From Paenibacillus phyllosphaerae (GTDB lineage: Bacteria; Bacillota; Bacilli; Paenibacillales; Paenibacillaceae): DNA of 64,000 nt. Of this stretch, positions 33,641 through 41,836 are shown piece after piece; position 1 is the stretch's first letter, and every line of letters begins with the position of its first letter. Below the pieces are notes generated by a model. It worked only from the letters and a program-made list of their open reading frames with translations. It was not told the DNA's origin and searched no databases. The position numbers and the translations under genes were made by a program. The stretch is from assembly GCF_014192105.1 (NCBI RefSeq), contig NZ_JACHXK010000014.1:62001-126000 (forward strand), read 5' to 3'.

Positions 33641-34129
33641 TTACCAACGGTAGCCTTTTCCGCTTTGCTTGTACATCCATACAAAATAGACTCTCGATAT
33701 CATGAACGTTAACCATAACGTTATCCACGACCAGTACCAGTTCCAGTGAATGTACCGGATCAACTCCGTATTGCGCTCGATGATCACCTCGACAATTGTC
33801 ATGACCGTCGGAAAGACGAGGATCCACCCCAGCTTCTTCCACCGATTGCGATTCGGATAATGAAGATTGAACAGGACGCACAACGACGGATAAATAAAAT
33901 ACTCGAAGGAAAAACTGGTCGCGCTGGCTTTGACGAATTCGCGGATCGGATATTCGATGAGTCCCCATTCCACGACAAGCAGGCCGAAGCTCCACGTCAT
34001 CGTCTGTTTGAAGAGGAAAATGACTATGGCCTCGCGCAGCTTGTCCTTGGGCACGGCGAATACAAGGATCACCGCTGTAATCAAATTAATCGAGATGAGC
34101 AACACTCGATCCATCGCTATCTCCGACAA
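33641..34129 (-). CDS. CBO0543-like membrane protein
   Basis: About 162 residues with four or five hydrophobic segments and a Trp-rich end (IHWNWYWSWITLWLTF). It resembles the Bacilli 'CBO0543 family' of unknown function. AGGAGGTG fits a TTG start at 34129; an ATG at 34114 with GGAG is the alternative. A perfect inverted repeat lies upstream at 34188-34213. No functional hint. Confidence 0.65.
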   Translation of the reverse strand: MSEIAMDRVLLISINLITAVILVFAVPKDKLREAIVIFLFKQTMTWSFGLLVVEWGLIEYPIREFVKASATSFSFEYFIYPSLCVLFNLHYPNRNRWKKLGWILVFPTVMTIVEVIIERNTELIRYIHWNWYWSWITLWLTFMISRVYFVWMYKQSGKGYRW

Positions 34130-34187
34130 CCACGTCACCTCCTCCTGCAAACAGTGGAATATAACCAATCCGCTTAAGCGGAATGCT

Positions 34188-34213
34188 GCATCTCCAACTT
34201 TGGTTGGAGATGC
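34188..34213. repeat. perfect 11-bp inverted repeat
   Basis: GCATCTCCAAC and GTTGGAGATGC flank TTTG. A second palindrome, CCGCTTAAGCGG, lies just to the left, and AATCCGCTT recurs on the far side, so the whole 34170-34232 stretch can fold. There is no T tract, so it may be an operator or a small mobile palindrome rather than a terminator. Confidence 0.7.
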
Positions 34214-34286
34214 AAACCAATCCGCTTTAAATTTCCCATTTACCGGCAGATTATGTCGACAGCAGATGGCGCGTATAAAAAACGCC

Positions 34287-34318
34287 AAAAAGCCCGCTCT
34301 CGAATAAAGAGCGGGCTT
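34287..34318 (-). terminator. terminator after the DMT permease gene
   Basis: On the minus strand AAGCCCGCTCT and AGAGCGGGCTT form an 11-bp stem followed by T runs. Closes the three-gene operon 37072-34339. Confidence 0.85.
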
Positions 34319-34338
34319 GGTTAGCAGAACACGAAGAT

Positions 34339-35241
34339 CTAACCTTCGCCTTGCATCTGGGCCTTGTCAGACGTTGTTTTCTTGCGAGGCACGGGAAAAT
34401 TAAGCAGCAGGAAACCTGCCACGAATATACAGGTTCCGCCGATGACATAGCCCGTAATCGGCTCGCGGAAGAACAGATACGACCATAGAATCGTAAACAG
34501 TACCGAGCTGTTGCCGACGATGGCCACGATCGTGAACGGCACCTTCTGAATCGCCTTGGCGAACCAGAGGAAGCTGAGCCCCGTGATGACGCCGAGCAGA
34601 ATGAGCGCCATCCACGCCGCAAGCGTAACCTCGCCGTGAAAGCCCTCCGATTGGAATGGCACAGGGACGGCTACCAGAATCGAGCTCCATAGGAAAACCG
34701 AGAAATTCATATTGCCCGCATCCATATCCCGCATCAGCATCCGTTGGCTGAGTACATGCACCGCCGCGCCGATCCCGGCCAGCGTGAACAGAAGCGTCGT
34801 CAGACCGCTGCCATCCAGCAGCGCGTCGAGCGGCAGACCGTTCCAGCCGACCACGATGACGCCGATCACGCATAACAAGGCCGCCATCCAGCCGCGCGCC
34901 GAGATGCGCTCGCGGAACAACAGCATCGCCGCGAACAACAGCGTAATCGTCTGTACCGGCTGCACCAGAATATTGCCGTACGCGTACCCGATGGAGATCC
35001 CGATGTTCTCGAAAATATAGTTCGCCGACTTCCCGATCGCGCCGATCCATATCCAAGCAAGCGCTGCCCGCAGCTGGATGCGGCGATCCTTCAGCAGCAG
35101 GAAGATACCGAGAAAGACGACGCCGAAGAAGAATCGCGAGAACGTGATGATCGGACTGTCTACCATCGTAGACGCCGTCTTCACGAGCACGCCGACGAAG
35201 CTCCAGGCGATCGTCGCGAGCAGGAGCAATACATAGCTCAC
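34339..35241 (-). CDS. EamA/DMT-superfamily permease
   Basis: 300 residues, ten hydrophobic segments in two EamA repeats (the second ends VVAIVGNSSVLFTILWSYLFFREPITGYVIGG). DMT permeases move metabolites such as amino acids or sugars across the membrane. It starts three bases after the epimerase stop and is the last gene of the AKR - epimerase - permease operon, so it may import or export the sugar or polyol handled by the two enzymes. Confidence 0.88.
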   Translation of the reverse strand: MSYVLLLLATIAWSFVGVLVKTASTMVDSPIITFSRFFFGVVFLGIFLLLKDRRIQLRAALAWIWIGAIGKSANYIFENIGISIGYAYGNILVQPVQTITLLFAAMLLFRERISARGWMAALLCVIGVIVVGWNGLPLDALLDGSGLTTLLFTLAGIGAAVHVLSQRMLMRDMDAGNMNFSVFLWSSILVAVPVPFQSEGFHGEVTLAAWMALILLGVITGLSFLWFAKAIQKVPFTIVAIVGNSSVLFTILWSYLFFREPITGYVIGGTCIFVAGFLLLNFPVPRKKTTSDKAQMQGEG

Positions 35242-35244
35242 CTG

Positions 35245-36093
35245 CTACCGGCCCAGCTGTTCGCGCCAGTAATGCTTCGGCTGCCAGCCGAGCAGCTGCT
35301 TGGCCTTCTCGCTGCTCAGCAGCGACTCATGCCCTTCGAGCGGCGCGCGGAAGTCGGTCACCCCCGGGTAACGGGCCGCCATCAGCTCGCGGCTCGTGAT
35401 GTCCATGCTGGTCTCGTCCGAGGCCAGATTAAGCGCAACCGAGCCCAGACCTTCCGCTTCGATCGCCAGACGGCACGCCTCCGCAGCGTCCCGGGTATCG
35501 ATATAGCTCCACAGGATCCGCTCGCGTTCCTCCGGATTGTGAATGAACGACGGGAAGCGCTCATACCATTCCGGCGGGATGACATTCCCGAGCCGAAGCG
35601 ATACGACCTGCATGCCCGTGCGGCGGTGAAACATGTCCGCGGTCGCTTCGTTCACGATTTTGGACAAGCCATAACTATCCTGCGGCAGCTGCGGATGCGC
35701 CTCGTCCATCGGCACGTACTGCGGACCGATCGGGTGCACCGCGAAACAGATGCCGTACGAAGATTCGCTCGAGGCGATTACGGCTTTGCGGATGCCGAGG
35801 CCTGCGGCAGCCTCGAGCACATTGTACGTCGACATCACGTTATTGCGGAACGTGACTTCCGGCGAGGTCATGCCTGCGCGCGGAATCGCCGCCATATGGA
35901 CAACCGCGTCTGCCCCGGCCAGGGCGCCATAGGTCTGTCCCAGATCCTCCAGATCGATGACCAGCGTCGGACATAGCGCTTCCTCCGGCTGGCGGTTATC
36001 GACGCTTAGTACCTCGTATCCTTGCTCGACGAAATGCCGGACGACCCAGCGTCCGAGCATCCCGCTTCCTCCTGTTACGACAACTTTAGCCAT
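35245..36093 (-). CDS. NAD-dependent epimerase/dehydratase (extended SDR)
   Basis: 282 residues. N-terminal GGSGMLG (8-14) binds NAD(P), and the catalytic YxxxK is Tyr141/Lys145 in SYGLSK; Ser/Thr partner is in ASSESSYG. Close to uronate- or sugar-dehydrogenase-like extended SDRs. Middle gene of an operon with an aldo/keto reductase upstream (40-base gap) and a permease downstream. Probably acts on a sugar or sugar acid. Confidence 0.88.
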   Translation of the reverse strand: MAKVVVTGGSGMLGRWVVRHFVEQGYEVLSVDNRQPEEALCPTLVIDLEDLGQTYGALAGADAVVHMAAIPRAGMTSPEVTFRNNVMSTYNVLEAAAGLGIRKAVIASSESSYGICFAVHPIGPQYVPMDEAHPQLPQDSYGLSKIVNEATADMFHRRTGMQVVSLRLGNVIPPEWYERFPSFIHNPEERERILWSYIDTRDAAEACRLAIEAEGLGSVALNLASDETSMDITSRELMAARYPGVTDFRAPLEGHESLLSSEKAKQLLGWQPKHYWREQLGR

Positions 36094-36133
36094 TGTGAGC
36101 TCTCCCTTGTATGCGGACTGTGTTGGATGATGA

Positions 36134-37072
36134 CTATTGCAAAATCTCTTCGATGCGGCTCAGCACGTCCGCATCCAGTTCGACTCCGGATGCCTTCGCG
36201 TTCTCCGTCACTTGATCCGGACGGCTTGCCCCGACCAGGGCGCTAGCTACGTTCGGCTGGCGCAAAATCCAGGCGAGCGCCAGATTGCCGACCGACAGGT
36301 CCAGCTCGGCGGCGACGGCTTCGAGCTGCTTCACCTTGGCGATGCGCTCTTCGGTGATGCCTTTGCGAACCCACTCCAGCTTCGCCGCGCGGCTGTCTTC
36401 CGGCAGCGCGGATGCGGACGTATATTTGCCGGTCAGCAGCCCTTGAGCGAGCGGGGAGAACACCACTTGCCCAATGCCGTTCCGCGCGCTGAACGGAATG
36501 ACTTCTTTCTCGATATAACGTTCGAACATGTTGTAGATCGGCTGATTCACGACGATTCGGTCCAGCAGGTAACGGTCCGCGACGCCCAGCGCCTCGGCCA
36601 TCTGGGAAGCCTGCCATTCGCTGACGCCCACGTAGAGCACCTTGCCTTGACGTACCAAATCGTCGATCGCCCGCAGCGTCTCTTCGATCGGCGTCTCCGG
36701 ATCGTGACGGTGGCAATAGTACAGATCGATATAGTCGTGGCCAAGGCGCTGCAAGCTTGCGTTCGCCTGCTCGACGACATGTTTGCGGGACAACCCGCGG
36801 TCGTTCGGGCCGTCGCCCATCTGGCCGTATACTTTGGTCGCGAGCACGTACGAGCTGCGCGGATACGCTTTCAACGTTGCGCCGACCAACTCCTCTGCCG
36901 CGCCCCGCTCATACACATTCGCCGTATCGAAGAAGTTAATTCCAAGCTCGTACGCCGTCTTGATCGCATTGATCGCATTCTCCCGTTCCACATAACCGCC
37001 ATATGTAAGCCAGCTGCCCAAGCTGATCTCGCTAACCTTCAGACCTGTCCCGCCTAATTTGCGATACTTCAC
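36134..37072 (-). CDS. aldo/keto reductase (GTG start)
   Basis: 312 residues. The catalytic tetrad is visible: Asp49 and Tyr54 (FFDTANVY), Lys80 (LATKVYG) and His121 (CHRHD). The start KYRKLGGTGLKVS and end WILRQPNVASALVGAS are typical of the voltage-gated-potassium-channel-beta-like group. NADPH-dependent carbonyl reductase. GTG at 37072 has GGGAGG eight bases upstream. First gene of the three-gene operon. Confidence 0.9.
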   Translation of the reverse strand: MKYRKLGGTGLKVSEISLGSWLTYGGYVERENAINAIKTAYELGINFFDTANVYERGAAEELVGATLKAYPRSSYVLATKVYGQMGDGPNDRGLSRKHVVEQANASLQRLGHDYIDLYYCHRHDPETPIEETLRAIDDLVRQGKVLYVGVSEWQASQMAEALGVADRYLLDRIVVNQPIYNMFERYIEKEVIPFSARNGIGQVVFSPLAQGLLTGKYTSASALPEDSRAAKLEWVRKGITEERIAKVKQLEAVAAELDLSVGNLALAWILRQPNVASALVGASRPDQVTENAKASGVELDADVLSRIEEILQ

Positions 37073-37259
37073 GAAACATTCCTCCCTATGGATATGATTT
37101 CGAATAAGCACAGACTCAAACTTCATTCTAGTGCAGTTCCGTAGGGATGGAAAGAAGTGAAAAAACTTTCAATATCTGATGGCAAGGGTACTAGCTATAC
37201 TCCGGTATAGTACCTTCATGACGCATCCCGACGACTCCGTAACAAACCGCCTGCCGGCG

Positions 37260-37396
37260 TAAACAACACGTTCTCGTACAAGTCATCTTCACGTATACGG
37301 GCAACGGCGCGGCGACCTTTAACAACCTTACGACGAAGAATGTCGCGTACCGGGCCTGTATTACCTCCAGAGCGGCTTCAACCTGACCATTCAATA
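37260..37396 (+). pseudogene. possible decayed gene tail
   Basis: In the 417-base gap between the reductase and the stalk-domain gene, plus-strand reading gives FTYTGNGAATFNNLTTKNVAYR and, after a shift of frame, YYLQSGFNLTIQ and a stop, just before a terminator. This looks like the degraded 3' end of a plus-strand gene for a secreted or lipoprotein domain. Evidence is slight. Confidence 0.3.
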
Positions 37397-37407
37397 AGAA
37401 GCATGAA

Positions 37408-37444
37408 AAAGAGACTCGACATCATCGCCGGGTCTCATTTTTTC
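37408..37444. terminator. bidirectional terminator
   Basis: GAGACTC and GGGTCTC (one G-T pair) form the stem; ATTTTTT follows on the plus strand and TTTTT on the minus strand. It can end the stalk-domain gene on the minus strand and the remnant on the plus strand. Confidence 0.7.
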
Positions 37445-37489
37445 GTCCTTGCATATGGGGCGTTATGAACAGCTTCAGCCTAAGTTACG

Positions 37490-38710
37490 TTATTCCACCT
37501 GTTCGGAGGTAATCACCTTCACGTCCGGATTAATCAGCCACTTACCGTCCGCCGACTTCTCGATCGTATAAATATAGTGCGTGTTGTAACGAGCGTCTTC
37601 GCCCACCTCTGCCTCTTGGAAGGACACATGTGCAACGCCATCTTCATAAGCGAAAATGGTCACATTGCTGTGCGAGAATTTATCGTCGTACTGCTCGAAG
37701 AAATCGGTATAGTACGCTTCGAATTGCTCCTTCTCCCACGATGTCAGGCTGTATGTCGCCACCAGATCCGCCACATTCTCGTCGTTAAGCGCCTTGACGT
37801 TCGCCTCGAGCACGGCGAGGACCGCCGCCTTATCCGCATCCGGAACCGTCGGCTGCTGCTTAATGGCTTCCTCTGCACCCGGATAGATCGTGTCTTCCAC
37901 AATGATCTCGTACACTTTCCACGAGCCGTCTGCCTGCAGCGAAGCCGTAATCGTCAGCAAGTCGTTCTGCTCCAGGTAGAAACGCGATTCGCCCTCTTCT
38001 TTGGTCGTAATGGCTTCGACGGATAATACAGCCGTAGAACGATTGTAATCAAGCAGCTCGATGTTGTCGAATACGATGTCCGTACGGATATCGCCTTCGC
38101 TATCCGCCTCGAACTGCGCCTTCAGGTCCGCCAATTGCGGCGAATTGGAAGCAAATTGCGCCAGATAGCCCGCTTCGTCCTCATTGGACGCGGCAGTTTC
38201 CAGTTGGCCGATCAGATCAGAGAGCGCCTCCGCATCTTGCTCGGATAGCTCCGGATAGGATAACTCCACGACGCGCGTGCTGCTGTTCCACTTTACGTCG
38301 AGTCCCGACGCTTCGCCGACGAAGCGCAGCGGCACCAGCGTGCTGCCGTTCACTGCGATCGGCTTGACCGCAGTTGCAAGCGCTTGGCCGTTCACGAACG
38401 TATTCGTCGTTCCGATTTGCATTTGAATGTGCGTGGAGTCCGAGATGCCTGTGATCGTCTTCGTAGCCGCGTCGTAGCCGACTTCGTAGCCGAGCGCTTG
38501 GAACAGGCTGCGGAACTCGACATACACCGTCTGCGACTGAACGACAGGCGCGACTCTGAACTGTAATTCCTCGCCGTTAAGCACAACCTTGATCGGTTTT
38601 TGCACTTGGGTGGCGGAAGGTTGGGCTGCCAGGGTAGGTTGTGCGAACGACAACGTCAATGCGGCGCCTAGCAGCAGGGCGGAACTACGCTTCATCATGA
38701 ACTTTTTCAA
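37490..38710 (-). CDS. secreted stalk-domain (copper-amine-oxidase-N-like) protein
   Basis: 406 residues with signal peptide (cleavage near LAAQP, residue 29). Residues 38-155 are a stalk domain of the copper amine oxidase N-terminal type: IKVVLNGEELQF, YVEFRSLFQALGYEVGYD and NGSTLVPLRFVGEASGLDVKW. Two NTF2-like segments follow (about 160-290 and 295-400). Such proteins are abundant in Paenibacillus envelopes; no enzyme activity is implied. TTG start at 38710 with AGAGGAG upstream. Confidence 0.85.
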   Translation of the reverse strand: MKKFMMKRSSALLLGAALTLSFAQPTLAAQPSATQVQKPIKVVLNGEELQFRVAPVVQSQTVYVEFRSLFQALGYEVGYDAATKTITGISDSTHIQMQIGTTNTFVNGQALATAVKPIAVNGSTLVPLRFVGEASGLDVKWNSSTRVVELSYPELSEQDAEALSDLIGQLETAASNEDEAGYLAQFASNSPQLADLKAQFEADSEGDIRTDIVFDNIELLDYNRSTAVLSVEAITTKEEGESRFYLEQNDLLTITASLQADGSWKVYEIIVEDTIYPGAEEAIKQQPTVPDADKAAVLAVLEANVKALNDENVADLVATYSLTSWEKEQFEAYYTDFFEQYDDKFSHSNVTIFAYEDGVAHVSFQEAEVGEDARYNTHYIYTIEKSADGKWLINPDVKVITSEQVE

Positions 38711-38854
38711 GGGAACAGCTCCTCTTAAATCGGATAGTTAATCTCTCAATCGTTGCTAGATTAACGTATAGAAGCCCGCATCGTCAATGGCGGAAGTCAA
38801 AAAAGACTCTGGCGTGTTTACCAAAGTCTGTTACTTTTTGCTTCCTATCTTCTG

Positions 38855-39454
38855 CTAAGATTGAACAGCCAACTCCCTATCTATGTAGCTCTGGACTTGC
38901 GCCGTGCAGTGCCGAATATAGACAGGGTCGTCGTACAGTTTGCTGAGCATGACACCCCCTTCGATCAGGGCAATGATGACGCTGCTCGCAGCCTCCGCAT
39001 CGATGTCGCTTCGAAACTGCTTCCGCGCGATCCCATCCGCGAGGATTCCTTTTAAGCCGGACATCAGCTCGCCCATGGCCGATTGCGCCCTTTGTTTCAA
39101 CAACGGATGACCATCATCGCTTTCCACGGCCGTATTCATGATCGGGCAGCCGCCTTCCCACAGCTTGCGCTCGACCAGTTGGATGTACACCTCGCAGATC
39201 GCCTGGATTTTGGCCGCTGGTTCGGGCTGCTCGGCCATCGCCTCTGCTAGCAGACTTTTCAGCTGCGCCACCATATAGTCGAACGCGCCAAGCGCAATAT
39301 CGTCCTTGCTTTCAAAGTGGTTATAGATGCCGCCTTTACGAATATGAGTCCGCTCAATAATCTCCGATAGCGAGGTACCGGCATACCCTTTCGTATTAAA
39401 CAGCGCGGCGGATTCACGAATGATATGTTCTTTGGTCGCTTGCCCCTTTTTCAT
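38855..39454 (-). CDS. TetR/AcrR-family repressor
   Basis: 199 residues. N-terminal helix-turn-helix IIRESAALFNTKGYAGTSLSEIIERTHIRKGGIYNHFESK is a textbook TetR domain; the C-terminal part resembles the group that controls oxidoreductases and hydrolases. Divergent from the metallo-hydrolase gene; two near-identical operator-like palindromes lie in the shared promoter region (39475-39489 and 39575-39589), so it probably represses itself and its neighbour. Confidence 0.92.
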   Translation of the reverse strand: MKKGQATKEHIIRESAALFNTKGYAGTSLSEIIERTHIRKGGIYNHFESKDDIALGAFDYMVAQLKSLLAEAMAEQPEPAAKIQAICEVYIQLVERKLWEGGCPIMNTAVESDDGHPLLKQRAQSAMGELMSGLKGILADGIARKQFRSDIDAEAASSVIIALIEGGVMLSKLYDDPVYIRHCTAQVQSYIDRELAVQS

Positions 39455-39474
39455 CCCGATCCCCTCTCCAAAAA

Positions 39475-39489
39475 AATACCGATTGGTCT
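39475..39489 (-). promoter_or_regulatory. TetR operator, copy 1
   Basis: On the minus strand AGACCAATCGGTATT, 13/15 identical to the second copy, overlapping the leader of the TetR gene. Confidence 0.7.
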
Positions 39490-39540
39490 TAAATTATCAT
39501 ACTCGCGAACCCCGTTCAATCGCCCGTTGGAAAATTATGC

Positions 39541-39569
39541 TTGATCTGCGCGAATTACCATGCTAGTTT
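39541..39569 (+). promoter_or_regulatory. putative promoter of the metallo-hydrolase gene
   Basis: TTGATC (39541-39546), 17-base spacer, TAGTTT (39564-39569), just ahead of the second operator. The -10 match is weak. Confidence 0.4.
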
Positions 39570-39574
39570 AAAAC

Positions 39575-39589
39575 AGACCGGTCGGTATT
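39575..39589 (+). promoter_or_regulatory. TetR operator, copy 2
   Basis: AGACCGGTCGGTATT, an imperfect palindrome (ACCGGTCGGT core) in the classic style of TetR/QacR operators, lying between the -10 box and the start codon of the hydrolase. Confidence 0.75.
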
Positions 39590-39615
39590 ATTTTAACAAT
39601 GGGAGATGATGAAGG

Positions 39616-40374
39616 ATGATGTCTTTTCAACATATTCGGAACGCGACATCGGTTCTAACCCTGAATGGCAAGAAGCTCTTGATCGACCCGATGTTAAGCG
39701 ATGTCGGCGAGCTCCCGCCGGTTCCGTTCACGCGAACGCTGCGCCGCAATCCGCTGACTCCGCTCCCGGTGCCGCTGCAATACTTCGACGACATGGATGC
39801 CGTGCTGCTAACACATCGCCATTTTGACCATCTCGATAAGAAAGCCTTGTCCGTTCTGAACAAAACCATGCCCGTCTTGTGCCAGCCTGAGGACGAAGCA
39901 TTCTTGCGTGCGGCCGGATTCGTCCATATCCATCCCATCGCGAGCTCGCTCGAGTGGAACGGAATCCGCATCGAACGGATTCCCGGCCGGCATGCGCCAG
40001 GCTTCGCCGCCCGGCTGCTCGGTCCCGTGTCCGGCTATGTGCTAAGCACCCCGAACGAAGGTTCGATCTATATCGCCGGCGACTGCATTCTCACCCCTGC
40101 GATCGAGGAAACCTTCCGGCAATACCAGCCGAATGTGGCCGTCCTTAATACGCCGCGCGCGCAGATGCTGCTCGGGACCATCATCACGATGACAGCCGAA
40201 GACATCGTCCGGATCGCGGACTTAGCACCGAATACGCGGCTCATCGCCGTCCATATGGATGCGATCAGCCATTGCACGTTCAAGCGGCGGCACCTCCGGG
40301 CTTTCCTGCAAGAGCGTCTCCTAGCGCATAAGGTTGACGTGCCGGAGGACGGGGAATTGCTTACCCTCGAATAA
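39616..40374 (+). CDS. metallo-beta-lactamase-fold hydrolase
   Basis: 252 residues. Zinc motif HxHxDH is His67-Arg-His69-Phe-Asp71-His72; later ligands are likely His126 area (GRHAPGF), Asp155 area (IAGDCI) and the distal His (VHMDAISH). It belongs to the UlaG/YtnP-like cytosolic MBL hydrolases, which cleave lactones or phosphodiesters. Repressed, I infer, by the divergent TetR through the twin operators. Substrate unknown. Confidence 0.87.
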   Translation: MMSFQHIRNATSVLTLNGKKLLIDPMLSDVGELPPVPFTRTLRRNPLTPLPVPLQYFDDMDAVLLTHRHFDHLDKKALSVLNKTMPVLCQPEDEAFLRAAGFVHIHPIASSLEWNGIRIERIPGRHAPGFAARLLGPVSGYVLSTPNEGSIYIAGDCILTPAIEETFRQYQPNVAVLNTPRAQMLLGTIITMTAEDIVRIADLAPNTRLIAVHMDAISHCTFKRRHLRAFLQERLLAHKVDVPEDGELLTLE

Positions 40375-40412
40375 AAACAAGGCAGCCGGTTGAAAATCCG
40401 GCTGCCTTGTTT
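40375..40412. terminator. bidirectional terminator between convergent genes
   Basis: A 15-bp perfect stem (AAACAAGGCAGCCGG with CCGGCTGCCTTGTTT), eight-base loop. T tail is better on the minus strand (five T) than on the plus strand. Confidence 0.85.
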
Positions 40413-40428
40413 ACATCACATACATTAT

Positions 40429-40623
40429 TTATTGCGCAAACGATGGTTTTCTAACGCTAATCTTGCCGCTTACGACTTTAATATATTCCTTATCGCCGCC
40501 ATCTTCCGATGGACCGATATAGATATCTTGCGCAACAGCTTCTCCGCGTTTGTGACCAGTCATGCGATGGCGGCCATTCAAAGATCCGAAGCGGTCAGAC
40601 CCGCTAACAGGACGTTTATTCAT
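40429..40623 (-). CDS. small protein overlapping the TIR-like gene (64 aa)
   Basis: Not recognised. A basic, Gly/Arg-rich first half (residues 1-28) and a short ordered-looking second half (IYIGPSEDGGDKEYIKVVSGKISVRKP). ATG at 40623 has AGGAGGG eight bases upstream and lies inside the end of the TIR-like gene, overlapping by eight bases, so translation is coupled. It could be an inhibitor, activator or specificity partner of the TIR-like protein. Confidence 0.75.
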   Translation of the reverse strand: MNKRPVSGSDRFGSLNGRHRMTGHKRGEAVAQDIYIGPSEDGGDKEYIKVVSGKISVRKPSFAQ

Positions 40624-41626
40624 TCCGAATCCCTCCTACCAAATCATTGATGGTCATCAGCAGCTCGTCATTGTGCACTTCCACAAGCGTCGTCAGGTGT
40701 TCATGACTTAATGTTCGATTACCCGCAATATGTACGGAAAGAGCATGCTTGTTACTAAGAGGATAACATAACACATATACCTCGGCAATCTCTCTGCGTT
40801 TAAAGAACGTCCATTTTTCACCATTAAGAACATCGAGAAGGTAGATTCGTTGCTCCTCTTTTCCCTTGCGCTCATTGTCATCCATACGGAACGTTCGGCC
40901 TCTGCCGACATTCCCTCCGACTTGCATAATGCGATTGCCGATTTGCTTCCATATTGCGGCGCCCGTTACCCGAAATCCTGAAGGGGTTAACAGGGAATTG
41001 CGGATAGCTTCGGCGAACGCCGCGTAACGGTCGACCTCTTTGCCCAAGATCAAATTTCGATTATACTCCCAGAAGAAATGCAGGACGCTTTGTTTTCGCT
41101 CGAGTTCGACTCTTGGATCCTTGAACAGCTCTTCCTTTTGAATGGCGGATAAAATCTCCCCGCAAGCATTGTCTACGGCAGCCGCATATTTGCCATCTGT
41201 CCTTTGCCCATAACTAAGCAGGGTCAAACCCGCTAGATCCGAAAGCACATGGAACTCGGACACATCGGTATTCGCAATGAGGTCGCTTCTGCTTGGAAGA
41301 TCTCGAGGGATGATTGCAAAAACACGTTTTCTGCCAAGCCTTCCCCAGAATAGCCCCATTTCGAATACCGTATTATCCCGTGTTATGAATACGGGCTTTT
41401 GCCGAATTAACGCTACATCGTCGGCAGCGAAAATAAACACGGCAAAATCGTTCGCGTCCAGCTCCCGCTCTAACGCCTCCATCGTAAAATCGTTCGCTTG
41501 AAAGGTCCCGGCATACCACGGATTAACTTGCGCATGATACTCGAGCTGAGCGCTCACTGCGCGAGCATAATGGATGGCTTCGCGCGAACAACCGATGAAT
41601 ACATTCGGTCTTCGATGGGTTGTCAT
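40616..41626 (-). CDS. TIR-like (PF10137/CAP12-type) nucleotide-binding protein with novel C-terminal domain
   Basis: 336 residues. Residues 5-150 match the TIR-like family found as effectors in CBASS and Pycsar anti-phage systems: RPNVFIGCSREAIHYARAV, AVNPWY-type strand, FAVFIFAADDV and the core RDNTVFEMGLFWGRLGR with Glu89 as the candidate NAD-cleaving residue. Residues about 175-336 form an alpha/beta domain I cannot place (HFFWEYNRNLI..., GFRVTGAAIWKQIGN, SVHIAGNRTLSHEHL). No nucleotide cyclase is next to it. A self-contained NADase-type defence protein with a sensor domain is my best inference. Confidence 0.8.
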   Translation of the reverse strand: MTTHRRPNVFIGCSREAIHYARAVSAQLEYHAQVNPWYAGTFQANDFTMEALERELDANDFAVFIFAADDVALIRQKPVFITRDNTVFEMGLFWGRLGRKRVFAIIPRDLPSRSDLIANTDVSEFHVLSDLAGLTLLSYGQRTDGKYAAAVDNACGEILSAIQKEELFKDPRVELERKQSVLHFFWEYNRNLILGKEVDRYAAFAEAIRNSLLTPSGFRVTGAAIWKQIGNRIMQVGGNVGRGRTFRMDDNERKGKEEQRIYLLDVLNGEKWTFFKRREIAEVYVLCYPLSNKHALSVHIAGNRTLSHEHLTTLVEVHNDELLMTINDLVGGIRNE

Positions 41627-41661
41627 GATGAACTCTTCCCCTCTAACAATGAATGTCCTTC

Positions 41662-41673
41662 ACTATTAATAGT
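41662..41673. promoter_or_regulatory. 12-bp palindrome in the TIR-like gene promoter region
   Basis: ACTATTAATAGT is a perfect palindrome close to a TATACT-like -10 box on the minus strand, about 36 bases before the TIR-like start codon. It may be an operator. Confidence 0.4.
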
Positions 41674-41836
41674 AGTATACAACCTCGCTATCTTAGGGGA
41701 AAGTACGTTCGCTTCTTGAAGTGATCTTTTTCGTACACGGCTATGGGGTCCATTCATGATGAACGTCGAGTTATGATAAGATGGGGCGGACACTATTATC
41801 CCTATTCATTCGATCACCAACAGGAGTTGAAAGCCC

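Noticed and set aside
37191-37394. 67-codon minus-strand ORF between the reductase and stalk-domain genes
   Set aside because: No ribosome site and unlikely composition; the plus-strand reading looks more gene-like.
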